Below, in pieces: positions 1 to 7,264 of a DNA stretch of 34,814 nucleotides (positions are counted from its first letter, which is position 1; every line of letters begins with the position of its first letter). The stretch comes from Desulfotomaculum sp. (GTDB taxonomy: Bacteria > Bacillota > Desulfotomaculia > Desulfotomaculales > Desulfallaceae): assembly GCA_016841675.1 (NCBI GenBank), contig JAENYQ010000033.1, positions 1 to 34,814 of the forward strand, in the 5' to 3' direction. A program made the translations under genes and the position numbers. The notes beneath the pieces are model-generated. The model saw only the letters and a list, made by a program, of their open reading frames with translations, was not told the origin of the DNA and did no database searches.

Positions 1-230
1 GATTCGTTTATCGTGGTGCGGGCGCGCGTGAAAAATTGCTATGAATACAACAAATTTGTCATTCTGAGCGCAGCGAAGAATCTTAAAGCCCAGATCCTTC
101 GCTACGCTCAGGATGACAAGCTTAATCTTGACGAAGGTAGATTGTATTCGTTTATCGTGGTGCGGGTACGCGTTGCAATTCTGTACTAAGTGAAGAATCT
201 AGATCCTTCGCTAACGCTCAGGATGACAAC
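1..230. repeat. Tandem copies of a palindromic intergenic repeat
   Basis: Two related units lie head to tail. The segment TTCGTTTATCGTGGTGCGGG occurs at about 3-22 and again at 147-166, each time followed by an arm AGATCCTTCGCTACGCTCAG (92-111; near-identical at 201-221). In the first unit the arm at 59-84 is the inverted complement of 92-117 with 23 of 26 positions matching, so it can fold into a long hairpin. The second unit keeps only a worn left arm. A piece of the same arm (GAGCGCAGCGAAGCATCT) reappears at 14378-14395. No ORF explains this; it looks like a dispersed REP/MITE-type element. Confidence 0.75.
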
Positions 231-293
231 GACGGTTTTCCCAAAAGTCTATTTTTAGGACAGTAACAAATAAATAATTATGGGGATGAGAAT

Positions 294-980
294 ATGAATT
301 ACAAAATACTTTATCAGGGTGCTTTTCCATTAGTGCAGGCATATCTGCAGCAGGGTGAAACGATTAAGGCTGAATATGATGCTATGGTGGGTATGTCGAA
401 TACCATTGATGTGGAAGGTAAGATGGATGGCGGCCTGTTGGGTGGAATTAGCCGCATGATTGCCGGGGAAGGTTTTTTCTTTCAGACCCTTACTGCACGC
501 AGGGGGCCCGGGGAGGTTTTATTGGCCCCTTCCACCCCCGGGGATATTATTGACATAGAGCTTGATGGTTCATACAGTATGCTTGTTCAAAAGGATGGTT
601 TTTTGGCCGGCTCGGCGGAACTTGTTGTGTCTACTAAAATGCAAAACCTGGCTCAGGGGATATTTTCCGGGGAAGGTTTTTTTATAGTTAAGATCAGTGG
701 TAAAGGGATTGTATTCATCAATACATATGGTGGTATTCATATGATTAATCTGGAACCTGGACAGGAATACGTTATAGACAACAGCCACCTGGTTGCCTGG
801 CCAGATTATATGCAGTACACCATCGAAAAGGCATCCAAGGGCTGGATTTCATCTTTTACTTCAGGTGAAGTTGCGGTTTGTCGGTTCAAGGGGCCGGGTC
901 CCATCATTATTCAAACAAGAAATCCCAGGGGCTTTGGTAATTGGATCCGCAATTTTATCCCCCAAGGAAAACGTTCCTGA
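294..980 (+). CDS. AIM24 family protein
   Basis: A 228-residue protein made of beta-rich, glycine-rich segments typical of the AIM24/TIGR00266 family, whose bacterial members are about 220-260 residues and of unknown biochemical role. Family-like features are the early DAMVGMSNTIDVEGKMDGG stretch with GGLLGGISRMIAGEGFFFQT after it (residues about 29-66), a second GEGFF motif near 128, and the late SGEVAVCRFKGPGPIIIQTR segment. There is no signal peptide or membrane segment, so it is probably cytoplasmic. The ATG has a GGGGATGAG ribosome site 2-3 bases upstream. It stands alone on its strand, between palindromic repeats and a degraded region. The family call is firm; the function is not known. 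Confidence 0.88.
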   Translation: MNYKILYQGAFPLVQAYLQQGETIKAEYDAMVGMSNTIDVEGKMDGGLLGGISRMIAGEGFFFQTLTARRGPGEVLLAPSTPGDIIDIELDGSYSMLVQKDGFLAGSAELVVSTKMQNLAQGIFSGEGFFIVKISGKGIVFINTYGGIHMINLEPGQEYVIDNSHLVAWPDYMQYTIEKASKGWISSFTSGEVAVCRFKGPGPIIIQTRNPRGFGNWIRNFIPQGKRS

Positions 981-1027
981 GGGATACGAGCAAACACTTG
1001 CGAAAAAAAGTAAATAGAAAATAGGTG

Positions 1028-1120
1028 ATGGTGTTGTCGGTAACTGTTATGAGGGGACAAAAGACTGATCTGACCAAAAAGTATCCCGGTCTGACCGAAA
1101 TTATTATTGCCATGCCTTAA
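1028..1120 (+). pseudogene. TerD-like N-terminal remnant
   Basis: A 30-codon reading frame starting ATG GTG TTG encodes an N-terminus containing RGQKTDLTKKYPGLTEIIIA. This resembles the start of TerD/TerE tellurium-resistance-type calcium-binding proteins (pattern L-x-K-G-Q-x-x-x-L-T-K-x-x-P-G-L). It stops at TAA where the family continues for about 160 more residues. A second frame at 1123-1239 encodes about 38 sensible residues ending in QAGRK-stop and may be another worn fragment, but I do not recognise it. Assignment rests on one short motif. Confidence 0.4.
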
Positions 1121-1240
1121 TTGAAAATGTCAATAACGAAACCTTTAGCGTTGAACGTTTAGTTAAGTATTTCACGGGACATCGCGATATGGATCAAGCT
1201 TTTGGGTGGGGGATGCGCTGGCAGGCCGGTCGTAAATAAG

Positions 1241-1660
1241 GAAACCAAACAACATCCAGCCATCTTCCGTTCTTAAACAAAGAAAGGACAACGTGTTGAT
1301 TAAACTGCCAAAAAAAATTTTCCATGCCGATTAACACTGGGGTTGGGGTGGTTTGCTTTATTATTTAAATAATTTCTCGTAATATGTCCTGCGCTCTCTT
1401 GTGATTTTAAAAATTTGATTCCGTTGGGTAATTGTGATAGTGAATATGAGTGCCGTGATCAGTGATGTCAAAATTAATTCACCCAAGGTTAATCACCTGC
1501 CTGACACCTTAATAGTTTAATATATGCATTTCATAGATATTGGTGAGAGTAAGGGGCAGGCTTGAATATTGAATTATTTTAGGCTTAACGTCCGGACATC
1601 CCGATTCAATATAGCCAGGACTATTTTATGAGATTTGGCAGGGTTATTAATGGAAAACAA
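1241..1660. other. Intergenic stretch without a recognisable gene
   Basis: About 420 bases of AT-rich sequence lie between the TerD-like remnant and the promoter of the liv leader. I see no ORF with a ribosome site, no strong hairpin and no similarity to the repeats elsewhere in the window. Confidence 0.5.
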
Positions 1661-1666
1661 TTTTTC

Positions 1667-1695
1667 TTGACCACTAATTGCGTAGATGATAAAAT
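1667..1695 (+). promoter_or_regulatory. Predicted sigma-A promoter of the liv operon leader
   Basis: TTGACC at 1667-1672 and TAAAAT at 1690-1695 are separated by 17 bases, close to the sigma-A consensus. The predicted start lies about 10-15 bases before the first base-paired strand of the T-box leader, which is where a leader transcript should begin. Confidence 0.65.
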
Positions 1696-1714
1696 AAGTG
1701 GCAAGTAAATATGA

Positions 1715-1992
1715 TAAAGGTAATGAAGGGGAAAAGTAGACGGTACCCAGCTTTTCAGGGAGGAAGCGTCGCGACTGAGAGCGCTTCTAAGGCATGAATC
1801 GTTGAAGTTCTCCCCCGAACTGTCGGACTGAACAACTTGGAAAGTAGGCCCGACCGGAAACTTCTACCGTTAAAAGGAAGGGGGTATAAGGAACATTTTC
1901 CCGTACCCTGCCTACGAGTGGACCTTGATGGTCAACAAGGGTGGTACCGCGAGAGTAACTTTTCGTCCCTAGGGATGAAAAGTTTTTTGTTT
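1715..1992 (+). promoter_or_regulatory. T-box leader (tRNA-sensing riboswitch) of the liv operon
   Basis: The hallmark T-box sequence AGGGTGGTACCGCG is at 1938-1951. It can pair with CGTCCCT (1964-1970) as antiterminator. The competing terminator is AACTTTTC...GAAAAGTT (1958-1985) followed by a T-rich run. Stem I is seen as a basal helix 1715-1722/1865-1872, an AGTA motif at 1735-1738, and an upper helix CGGT/ACCG (1741-1744/1853-1856). The specifier strand is then GAAACTTC (1857-1864). With the usual GAA-N-NNN-N spacing the specifier is CTT (1861-1863, leucine); TTC (phenylalanine) is the alternative. The TGGT bulge fits a tRNA with an A discriminator base. Leucine agrees with the downstream branched-chain amino-acid importer. 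Confidence 0.88.
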
Positions 1993-2040
1993 TTTTAAAG
2001 CACCTTTGCAGGCAGGCTGATACGATGTGTTACAGTACCC

Positions 2041-2127
2041 TAAAGAAGAGGGTTCTTTATGAAACCAAACGGGGTGGTACCGCGGAAGGCCACAGCTTTC
2101 GTCCCCACGAAAGCTGTGGTTTTTTTA
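2041..2127 (+). promoter_or_regulatory. Second T-box antiterminator/terminator unit
   Basis: A second T-box core GGGGTGGTACCGCGG lies at 2071-2085 and can pair with CGTCCCC (2100-2106). The terminator arms CCACAGCTTTC (2090-2100) and GAAAGCTGTGG (2109-2119) are followed by a run of T. Only about 80 bases separate it from the first terminator. That is room for a small stem III-like hairpin (ACCCT...AGGGT, 2037-2053) but not for a second Stem I with its own specifier. Antiterminator pairing covaries between the units (AGGG/CCCT against GGGG/CCCC), which argues both are functional. Confidence 0.82.
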
Positions 2128-2229
2128 TTTGTGGTTAAACCCGGGGGTGATAGGAATAAGCTTCAACGTATGAATGTTTCCAATGTATGGAATGTCTACA
2201 ATTACAAGTGAATTTCTGGGAGGATTAAA

Positions 2230-3429
2230 ATGAATAAATCGATAAGAAAAATAAGTTTGGCATTGTTATTAATACTAGTATTAACTGCAGTTGTACTGAT
2301 GAGTGGATGCGCTTCTGAGAAGCAGGATAGCACCGGGAGTAGGGATCAGGGGAAAGAGCCTTATAAAATAGGCGCAGTTCTTGAAACTAGTGGAAATTCT
2401 TCTTCTCTAGGCGTGCCTGAACGGGATACGTTACTGATGCTGGTTGAGAATCTTAATCAAAATGGCGGGATTGACGGCCATCCGGTGGAATTAACTATCC
2501 TTGATAATAAAAGCGACGAGACTGAAGCGGTGATGGCAGTTAAAAAGTTAATTGATATGGAAGTGCTGGCTGTCCTCGGGTGTGCCTCCAGCGGCCCATC
2601 CATGGCCATGATCAATACAGTCCAAAACGAAAAAGTGCCCATGGTATCCATGGCTGCGGCCAGCAGCATCGTTGAACCTGTAAATGAACGGCAGTGGGTG
2701 TTTAAAACTGCCCAAAGTGACATTGTTACAGTTAAGAATATCATCGCTTACCTTCAGGGGCAGGGTCTGACTAAAGTGGCATTCCTGTATATGAACAACG
2801 CTTACGGGGACGGGGGAAAAGTGGCATTTACAGCTGCTGCTAAAGAAAGCGGTATTGAAGTTGTAACGGAAGAGAAATTTGAAGCCAGTGATAATGATAT
2901 GACACCACAGCTCACCAAAGTTAAGGCCAGCGGGGCACAGGCTGCTATTGTATGGGCCATTCCCCCGTCCGCATCGATTATCACTAAGAATTTTAGGGAT
3001 CTGGGACTGTCTATTCCACTTATACACAGTCACGGTGTAGGTAATCAGAAGTTTATCGAACTTGCCCAGGGGACTGCAGATGGGGTTATTTTACCCATTG
3101 GTAAGTTGGCTGTGGTTTCACAAATCCCTGATAGCGATCCTCAGAAAGAAGTGCTCGAAAGTTATATCGCAGATTATCAGGCTAAATATAATACGCCCCC
3201 GAATTCCTTTGGCGGGTACGCCTCGGACGCGTTTAACCTGGTAGTTAATGCTATTGAAAAAGCCGGTCCGGACCGGATTGCCATTCGCGACGAGCTTGAG
3301 AAAAACACCAGCGGATTCATAGGAGTATCTGGCGTATTTAACATATCGCCTCAGGATCATAACGGCCTTGATGTAGATTCCATGGTGCTGGTACAGATAG
3401 AGGGTGACCAGTGGAAACTTATTGATTAA
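2230..3429 (+). CDS. livJ: Branched-chain amino-acid ABC transporter, substrate-binding lipoprotein
   Basis: A 399-residue type 1 periplasmic-binding protein of the LivJ/Peripla_BP_6 family. It captures an amino acid outside the membrane and delivers it to LivHM. The N-terminus is a lipoprotein signal: positive MNKSIRKIS, a hydrophobic stretch, and lipobox LMSGC with lipidated Cys27. The mature part opens with the typical YKIGAVLETSG strand and contains LGCASSGPSMAM and PMVSMAAASS ligand-loop motifs, then VAFLYMNNAYGDGG at the domain hinge. Length is normal for the family. A GGGAGG ribosome site precedes the ATG. It is the first gene after the T-box leader, 15 bases ahead of livH. Exact ligand (Leu, Ile, Val or a related compound) cannot be read from sequence, but the likely Leu specifier favours leucine. 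Confidence 0.93.
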   Translation: MNKSIRKISLALLLILVLTAVVLMSGCASEKQDSTGSRDQGKEPYKIGAVLETSGNSSSLGVPERDTLLMLVENLNQNGGIDGHPVELTILDNKSDETEAVMAVKKLIDMEVLAVLGCASSGPSMAMINTVQNEKVPMVSMAAASSIVEPVNERQWVFKTAQSDIVTVKNIIAYLQGQGLTKVAFLYMNNAYGDGGKVAFTAAAKESGIEVVTEEKFEASDNDMTPQLTKVKASGAQAAIVWAIPPSASIITKNFRDLGLSIPLIHSHGVGNQKFIELAQGTADGVILPIGKLAVVSQIPDSDPQKEVLESYIADYQAKYNTPPNSFGGYASDAFNLVVNAIEKAGPDRIAIRDELEKNTSGFIGVSGVFNISPQDHNGLDVDSMVLVQIEGDQWKLID

Positions 3430-3443
3430 GAGGTGTTCTCCTT

Positions 3444-4319
3444 ATGTCAGATCAGTTATTACAGCTTCTCTTTACAGGGCTTACCCTGGGCAGCATCTAT
3501 TCCTTAATTGCTTTGGCATTGGTTACCACATTTAAAGTTACTGGTATCCTAAATCTTGCCCAGGGGGAGTTCGTAGCCATCGGGGCGCTGCTGGCAATCA
3601 GTCTGTATGCAACCGGAATCCCAATGTTTGCTGCGTTTATTTTAGCAATAATCCTGGTGGCAATTATGGGAGGGTGTTTGGAGCGGGCTGCTATCCATCC
3701 CGCCCGGCGGGCATCGGGGCTGACCCTGATCATTATCACCCTTGGTCTGTCCATCTCTCTGCGCGGTCTGGCATTATTAATCTGGGGCACAGACACCTAT
3801 TCCCTGCCCGCCTTTTCCCAGGGCGGGCCCCTTATAATCGGGGGAGCGGTCCTAAATCCTCAGAGTTTCTGGATTCTGGGGCTTGCTGTCATAACCTTGT
3901 CGGTACTTTACGCCTTTTTGGGGTTAACCTACGCAGGTAAGGCTGTAAAAGCCGCCGTCATCAACCGGACGGCGGCCAGATTAGTGGGTATCAACCCCAA
4001 TACCATATCCTTTTGGGCCTTTGTGGGAAGTGGAGCGCTGGGCGCGGCAGCAGGTATCTTCATTGCCCCTGTTACCATGTCAACGTATGATATGGGATTC
4101 ATGCTGGCGATTAAGGGTTTTGTGGCTGCAGTTATAGGTGGGCTGAACAATATCGGCGGCGCTGTACTGGGCGGGCTTCTGCTGGGTGTTTTGGAGTCAT
4201 ACAGCGCCGGCCTGATTTCCTCCGGGCTGAAAGATGGTTTGGCCATAATCATTCTTTTGGTAGTTCTCATGGTCAAGCCGCATGGTATTTTAGGGCTGCT
4301 GGGTGAGCGCAAGATTTAG
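3444..4319 (+). CDS. livH: Branched-chain amino-acid ABC transporter permease LivH
   Basis: A 291-residue polytopic membrane protein with about eight hydrophobic segments, the usual LivH size. The N-terminal LLFTGLTLGSIYSLIALALV and VTGILNLAQGEFVAIGA motifs and the C-terminal GFVAAVIGGLNNIGGAVLGG coupling region are characteristic of the family. It pairs with LivM to form the channel of the importer. AGAGGTG just upstream is the ribosome site for the ATG. It is 14 bases after livJ, so co-transcribed. The 144-base gap to livM is larger than normal within a liv operon. Confidence 0.94.
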   Translation: MSDQLLQLLFTGLTLGSIYSLIALALVTTFKVTGILNLAQGEFVAIGALLAISLYATGIPMFAAFILAIILVAIMGGCLERAAIHPARRASGLTLIIITLGLSISLRGLALLIWGTDTYSLPAFSQGGPLIIGGAVLNPQSFWILGLAVITLSVLYAFLGLTYAGKAVKAAVINRTAARLVGINPNTISFWAFVGSGALGAAAGIFIAPVTMSTYDMGFMLAIKGFVAAVIGGLNNIGGAVLGGLLLGVLESYSAGLISSGLKDGLAIIILLVVLMVKPHGILGLLGERKI

Positions 4320-4354
4320 AAAAGGTATGAGCATAAGCAGGGTAATAAAAAGTC

Positions 4355-4375
4355 AATTAATATGGCAAATAGCCA
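4355..4375 (+). repeat. Short dispersed repeat (AATTAAnATGGCAAnTAGCCA)
   Basis: AATTAATATGGCAAATAGCC in the livH-livM gap matches AATTAAGATGGCAAGTAGCC at 15230-15250, just after the stop codon of the minus-strand ABC-F gene, with two differences. Both copies are intergenic. The short length limits what can be said. Confidence 0.4.
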
Positions 4376-4463
4376 CGATTGTCACTTAGTTTCATTCAAA
4401 ATGACTCGGACCTAAGCTTTTTCAGGAGCCTTTGAAAAAAAGTATTGTCTCAGAGGTGTTGTT

Positions 4464-5444
4464 ATGTGGAGTAAATCACTTTTATGGCCGGCGGTTATCC
4501 TACTTTTTCTTGCTCTGCCGTTTGTGATTGACAGCAATTATTATCTCAGCATTTTAATTGTGATTGGCCTTTACACAATTATAGTGCAGGGGCTGGGAAT
4601 TTTAATGGGTTATGCGGGCCAGGTATCCTTCGGCCACGCCGGGTTTTTTGGCCTGGGGGGCTACACGGTGGCTATTCTGACTACCCGCTTTGATTGGTCT
4701 CCGGTTTTTGCGCTTATTGCCGCAGTTATTTTGCCGGGGCTAATTGCAGCCATTATCGGGCGGCCAACGCTCAAACTGCGTGAGCTATACCTGGCCTTAG
4801 GTACAATGGGTTTTGGAATATTAATCCATACACTATTTAATGAGGGCAGGGAACTGACCGGAGGCCCGTCGGGAATTTCGGGAATTCCTTACCTTTCTAT
4901 TGGCGGATTAAGTTTTGACAGTGATATCAAGTTTTTCTATCTTGTTTGGGCGGTGGTCCTGCTGGTTTTGATCGGAATTAACAATTTAATTCGTTCGCGG
5001 GTGGGCAGGGCGCTCCGCGCCATCAGTGAAAGTGAGCACGCTGCTGAAACCGCCGGGATAGATACCGGCAAGCTGAAATTAAAGGCCTTTATTTTCAGCG
5101 CCCTACTCGCAGGGCTGGCTGGCGGGCTTTACGCCTTTTACATAACCTTTATCAGTCCCTCACCATTTGGTTTCCATACCTCGGTGCAATTTGTACTGAT
5201 GGCTGTGGTCGGAGGTTTGGGCACTTTTCTCGGTCCTCTGCTGGGAGCGGCGCTGGTGGTGTTGCTGGGAGAGTTACTGCGCTGGGTGATCCCGCTGGTA
5301 ATACCCGGTGCCGGCGGCGAGTATGAGATTATCTTTTTCGGACTGATATTGGTGTTTTTGATGATCTTTCGCCCCAAAGGTCTGGGGGCCTTTGGCAAAA
5401 ATTTAAAACCACCTGCGGTTAAACCGTCTGTCGCACCGGAATAA
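4464..5444 (+). CDS. livM: Branched-chain amino-acid ABC transporter permease LivM
   Basis: A 326-residue membrane protein with eight to ten hydrophobic segments, the second channel subunit of the importer. Family motifs are GYAGQVSFGHAGFFGLGGYT near residues 50-70, the loop RSRVGRALRAISESEHAAETAGID (about 176-199), which contacts the ATPase, and VQFVLMAVVGGLGTFLGPLLG near the C-terminus. The ATG follows a CAGAGGTG ribosome site. It lies between livH and livG in the same direction. The Pro-rich C-terminal tail after FRPKGLGAFG is short and probably cytoplasmic. Confidence 0.94.
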   Translation: MWSKSLLWPAVILLFLALPFVIDSNYYLSILIVIGLYTIIVQGLGILMGYAGQVSFGHAGFFGLGGYTVAILTTRFDWSPVFALIAAVILPGLIAAIIGRPTLKLRELYLALGTMGFGILIHTLFNEGRELTGGPSGISGIPYLSIGGLSFDSDIKFFYLVWAVVLLVLIGINNLIRSRVGRALRAISESEHAAETAGIDTGKLKLKAFIFSALLAGLAGGLYAFYITFISPSPFGFHTSVQFVLMAVVGGLGTFLGPLLGAALVVLLGELLRWVIPLVIPGAGGEYEIIFFGLILVFLMIFRPKGLGAFGKNLKPPAVKPSVAPE

Positions 5445-5448
5445 GGAT

Positions 5449-5530
5449 AGGGGACACATCTGCTGAAGCTTGGGTAGTTCTCCGGGGACAGGACCACAAG
5501 TATGGGGTCGAGGAATGTCTCATGTATGAA
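5449..5530 (+). repeat. Degenerate relative of the livF palindromic element
   Basis: The livM-livG gap contains AGGGGACACATCTGCTGAAG near its start and GAGGAATGTCTCATGTATGAA near 5511-5530. These match the left and right ends of the 42-bp unit found three times inside livF (AGGGGACACACCTCC... and GAGGAATGTCCCCAACGTAT), with about 40 extra bases in the middle. I read it as an older, expanded copy of the same element. Confidence 0.5.
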
Positions 5531-5576
5531 TGTTCACGATGAACGGAAAGCGGTTAGGTGAAGGGGGTTTCCAATT

Positions 5577-6344
5577 TTGCTCTTGGAAGTGCAAGGTCTT
5601 ACAAAACATTTTGGTGGTGTTGCCGCAGTTAGAGATGTTGGGTTTGAAGTATCCGAAGGCACAATATTTGCCCTAATCGGTCCTAACGGTGCCGGCAAAA
5701 CAACGGTTTTTAATCTGATTACCGGTATACTTAGGCCCGACAGCGGATTCATCCATTTTTTGGGTAAACCCCTTGACGGACTTAAACCGCATCAGGTTTC
5801 TGCAGCAGGTATCACCAGAACCTTTCAAAACCTACAGCTGTTTAATGGTATGACTGTGTTGGAAAACGTAATGACCGGTGCTTACTTAAACGGCAAAACA
5901 GGCTTTGTTAGATCATTACTTCGCATGCCCGGTATAAACGCAGAAGATAAACTGATTAGTAAGCAGGCCCTGACACTGCTCAGTGAGGTTGGTTTGGAGA
6001 GTGTTGCCGATATCCCTGCTGCAGCGCTTCCCTTTGGGCAGCAAAGACTACTGGAAATAGCCAGGTCACTGGCTTCCGGACCACGATTAATCCTGCTGGA
6101 TGAACCTGCTGCGGGGTTAAACAGCGCCGAAACAAAGACCCTGGCTATTTTTCTTAAAAAGCTGAAGCAAAACGGTTTGTCCATGGTTTTGGTGGAACAC
6201 GATATGGAAACTGTTATGGAAGTGGCTGACCGTATTTTAGTCTTAAACTTCGGTGAAGGAATATCTGAAGGTACACCGGCGGAGATTCAGGCTGACCCGG
6301 AAGTAATCAGGGCTTACCTGGGGGAGGATGATCAGATTGCTTAG
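5577..6344 (+). CDS. livG: Branched-chain amino-acid ABC transporter ATPase LivG
   Basis: A 255-residue ABC ATPase, normal LivG length. Walker A is GPNGAGKTT (about residues 35-43). The Q-loop region is GITRTFQNLQLF, the signature is LPFGQQRLLEIARSLA, Walker B is LILLDEPAAGLN, and the switch histidine is in LVEHDMETVM. It powers import through LivHM together with LivF. The start chosen is TTG at 5577, preceded by GAAGGGGG at suitable distance; no ATG fits as well. Its last 17 bases overlap the start of livF, which suggests translational coupling. Confidence 0.94.
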   Translation: MLLEVQGLTKHFGGVAAVRDVGFEVSEGTIFALIGPNGAGKTTVFNLITGILRPDSGFIHFLGKPLDGLKPHQVSAAGITRTFQNLQLFNGMTVLENVMTGAYLNGKTGFVRSLLRMPGINAEDKLISKQALTLLSEVGLESVADIPAAALPFGQQRLLEIARSLASGPRLILLDEPAAGLNSAETKTLAIFLKKLKQNGLSMVLVEHDMETVMEVADRILVLNFGEGISEGTPAEIQADPEVIRAYLGEDDQIA

Positions 6345-7209
6345 AATAAAAGGGCTGGATGTTTATCACGGATATGTGCAGGCAGTTCGGGGATTGTCCA
6401 TGCATGTAAAAGAGGGTGAATTGCTGGCAATTCTTGGTTCCAACGGGGCCGGTAAGAGCTCCCTGCTTGGTACGCTGGCCGGTCTGAATAAACCGGCCAA
6501 GGGGGATATATTGTTGAAGAGGAAAGGGGACACACCTCCTTCAGAGGAATGTCCCCAACGTATGAAAGGGGACACACCTCCTTCAGAGGAATGTCCCCAA
6601 CGTATGAAAGGGGACACACCTCATTTAGCGGAAACAGAGGAATGTCCCCAATCATATCAAGCAATAACCGGGAATTCTCCTGAAAAAATGGTGCGTTTGG
6701 GCATAAGTTTGGTGCCGGAACGAAGGGAAATCTTCGGCTCTTTGAACGTATTGGATAACCTTATGCTTGGCGCCTATCATCGTTACCGCAGTGATAAAGC
6801 AATAATTCCAAGTGACATCCGGGAAGTTATGGAGTTCTTCCCTGCGTTAAAGGACCGTGAAAATGAGTTGGCGGGAACATTAAGCGGAGGTCTTCAACAG
6901 ATGCTTGCCATCGGAAGAGCACTGATGGCCCGTCCCAAACTGCTGCTCCTGGATGAGCCGTCGGTTGGTCTGGCTCCGCTGGTGGTGCGGGAGATTATGT
7001 CTATTCTGGCCCAGCTGAAAAACACCGGTGTAACAATTATGCTGGTGGAACAGAACACAAGGGCTGCCCTGAAAGTAGCGGACAGGGCACTTGTTATGGA
7101 AAGAGGCACGATTACTATCAGCGGCAGTTCGGATGAGCTAATGTCTGATGTCAAGGTGCAGCAGGCCTATCTGGGGCGCGCTCGCGTCCAGGCAGCTGTC
7201 GCGTTGTAA
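6328..7209 (+). CDS. livF: Branched-chain amino-acid ABC transporter ATPase LivF with in-frame repeat insertion
   Basis: A 293-residue ABC ATPase; typical LivF proteins are about 235. Walker A GSNGAGKSS (37-45), signature LSGGLQQMLAIGRALM, Walker B LLLLDEPSVGL and LVEQNTRAAL are all intact. Residues 66-79 and 80-93 are two identical copies of KGDTPPSEECPQRM, followed by the variant KGDTPHLAETEECPQ (94-108). They split the normal strand-to-helix segment between GDILLKR and AITGNSPEKMVRLGI, a surface region ahead of the LVPERREIF loop. All three units are multiples of three bases, so the frame survives. I expect a folded ATPase with a roughly 43-residue hydrophilic, cysteine-bearing loop. The ATG follows GGGGAGG inside the livG end. 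Confidence 0.9.
   Translation: MIRLLRIKGLDVYHGYVQAVRGLSMHVKEGELLAILGSNGAGKSSLLGTLAGLNKPAKGDILLKRKGDTPPSEECPQRMKGDTPPSEECPQRMKGDTPHLAETEECPQSYQAITGNSPEKMVRLGISLVPERREIFGSLNVLDNLMLGAYHRYRSDKAIIPSDIREVMEFFPALKDRENELAGTLSGGLQQMLAIGRALMARPKLLLLDEPSVGLAPLVVREIMSILAQLKNTGVTIMLVEQNTRAALKVADRALVMERGTITISGSSDELMSDVKVQQAYLGRARVQAAVAL
6523..6650 (+). repeat. Three tandem palindromic units inside livF
   Basis: Units at 6523-6564 and 6565-6606 are identical 42-mers; a third, 6607-6650, has nine extra bases in its centre. Each contains GGGGACA...CTC and GAG...TGTCCCC as inverted arms, so each can form a hairpin. Ends and behaviour recall palindromic elements that insert into genes in frame, as described for Rickettsia; no sequence relation to those is claimed. 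Confidence 0.85.
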
Positions 7210-7226
7210 AGATTTGATTCTTTAGA

Positions 7227-7264
7227 AAGAAGACCCTTGCTGTTTAAACAGCAAGGGTCTTCTT
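7227..7264 (+). terminator. Terminator of the liv operon
   Basis: A perfect 38-bp palindrome, AAGAAGACCCTTGCTGTTT and its complement, lies 18 bases after the livF stop. The ending GGGTCTTCTT gives a strong stem with a short T-rich tail. It probably ends transcription of livJHMGF. Confidence 0.85.

Noticed and set aside
793-1017. Open frame overlapping the end of the AIM24 gene
   Set aside because: No ribosome site and no recognisable protein pattern; most of it lies over the AIM24 frame.
6523-6650. Tandem repeats in livF as a CRISPR array
   Set aside because: Units abut without spacers, lie within an intact coding frame, and there are no cas genes.
6341-6664. Antisense frames with repeated GDIPLKEVCPL across livF
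   Set aside because: They only mirror the repeat units on the opposite strand; the plus frame carries all ATPase motifs.
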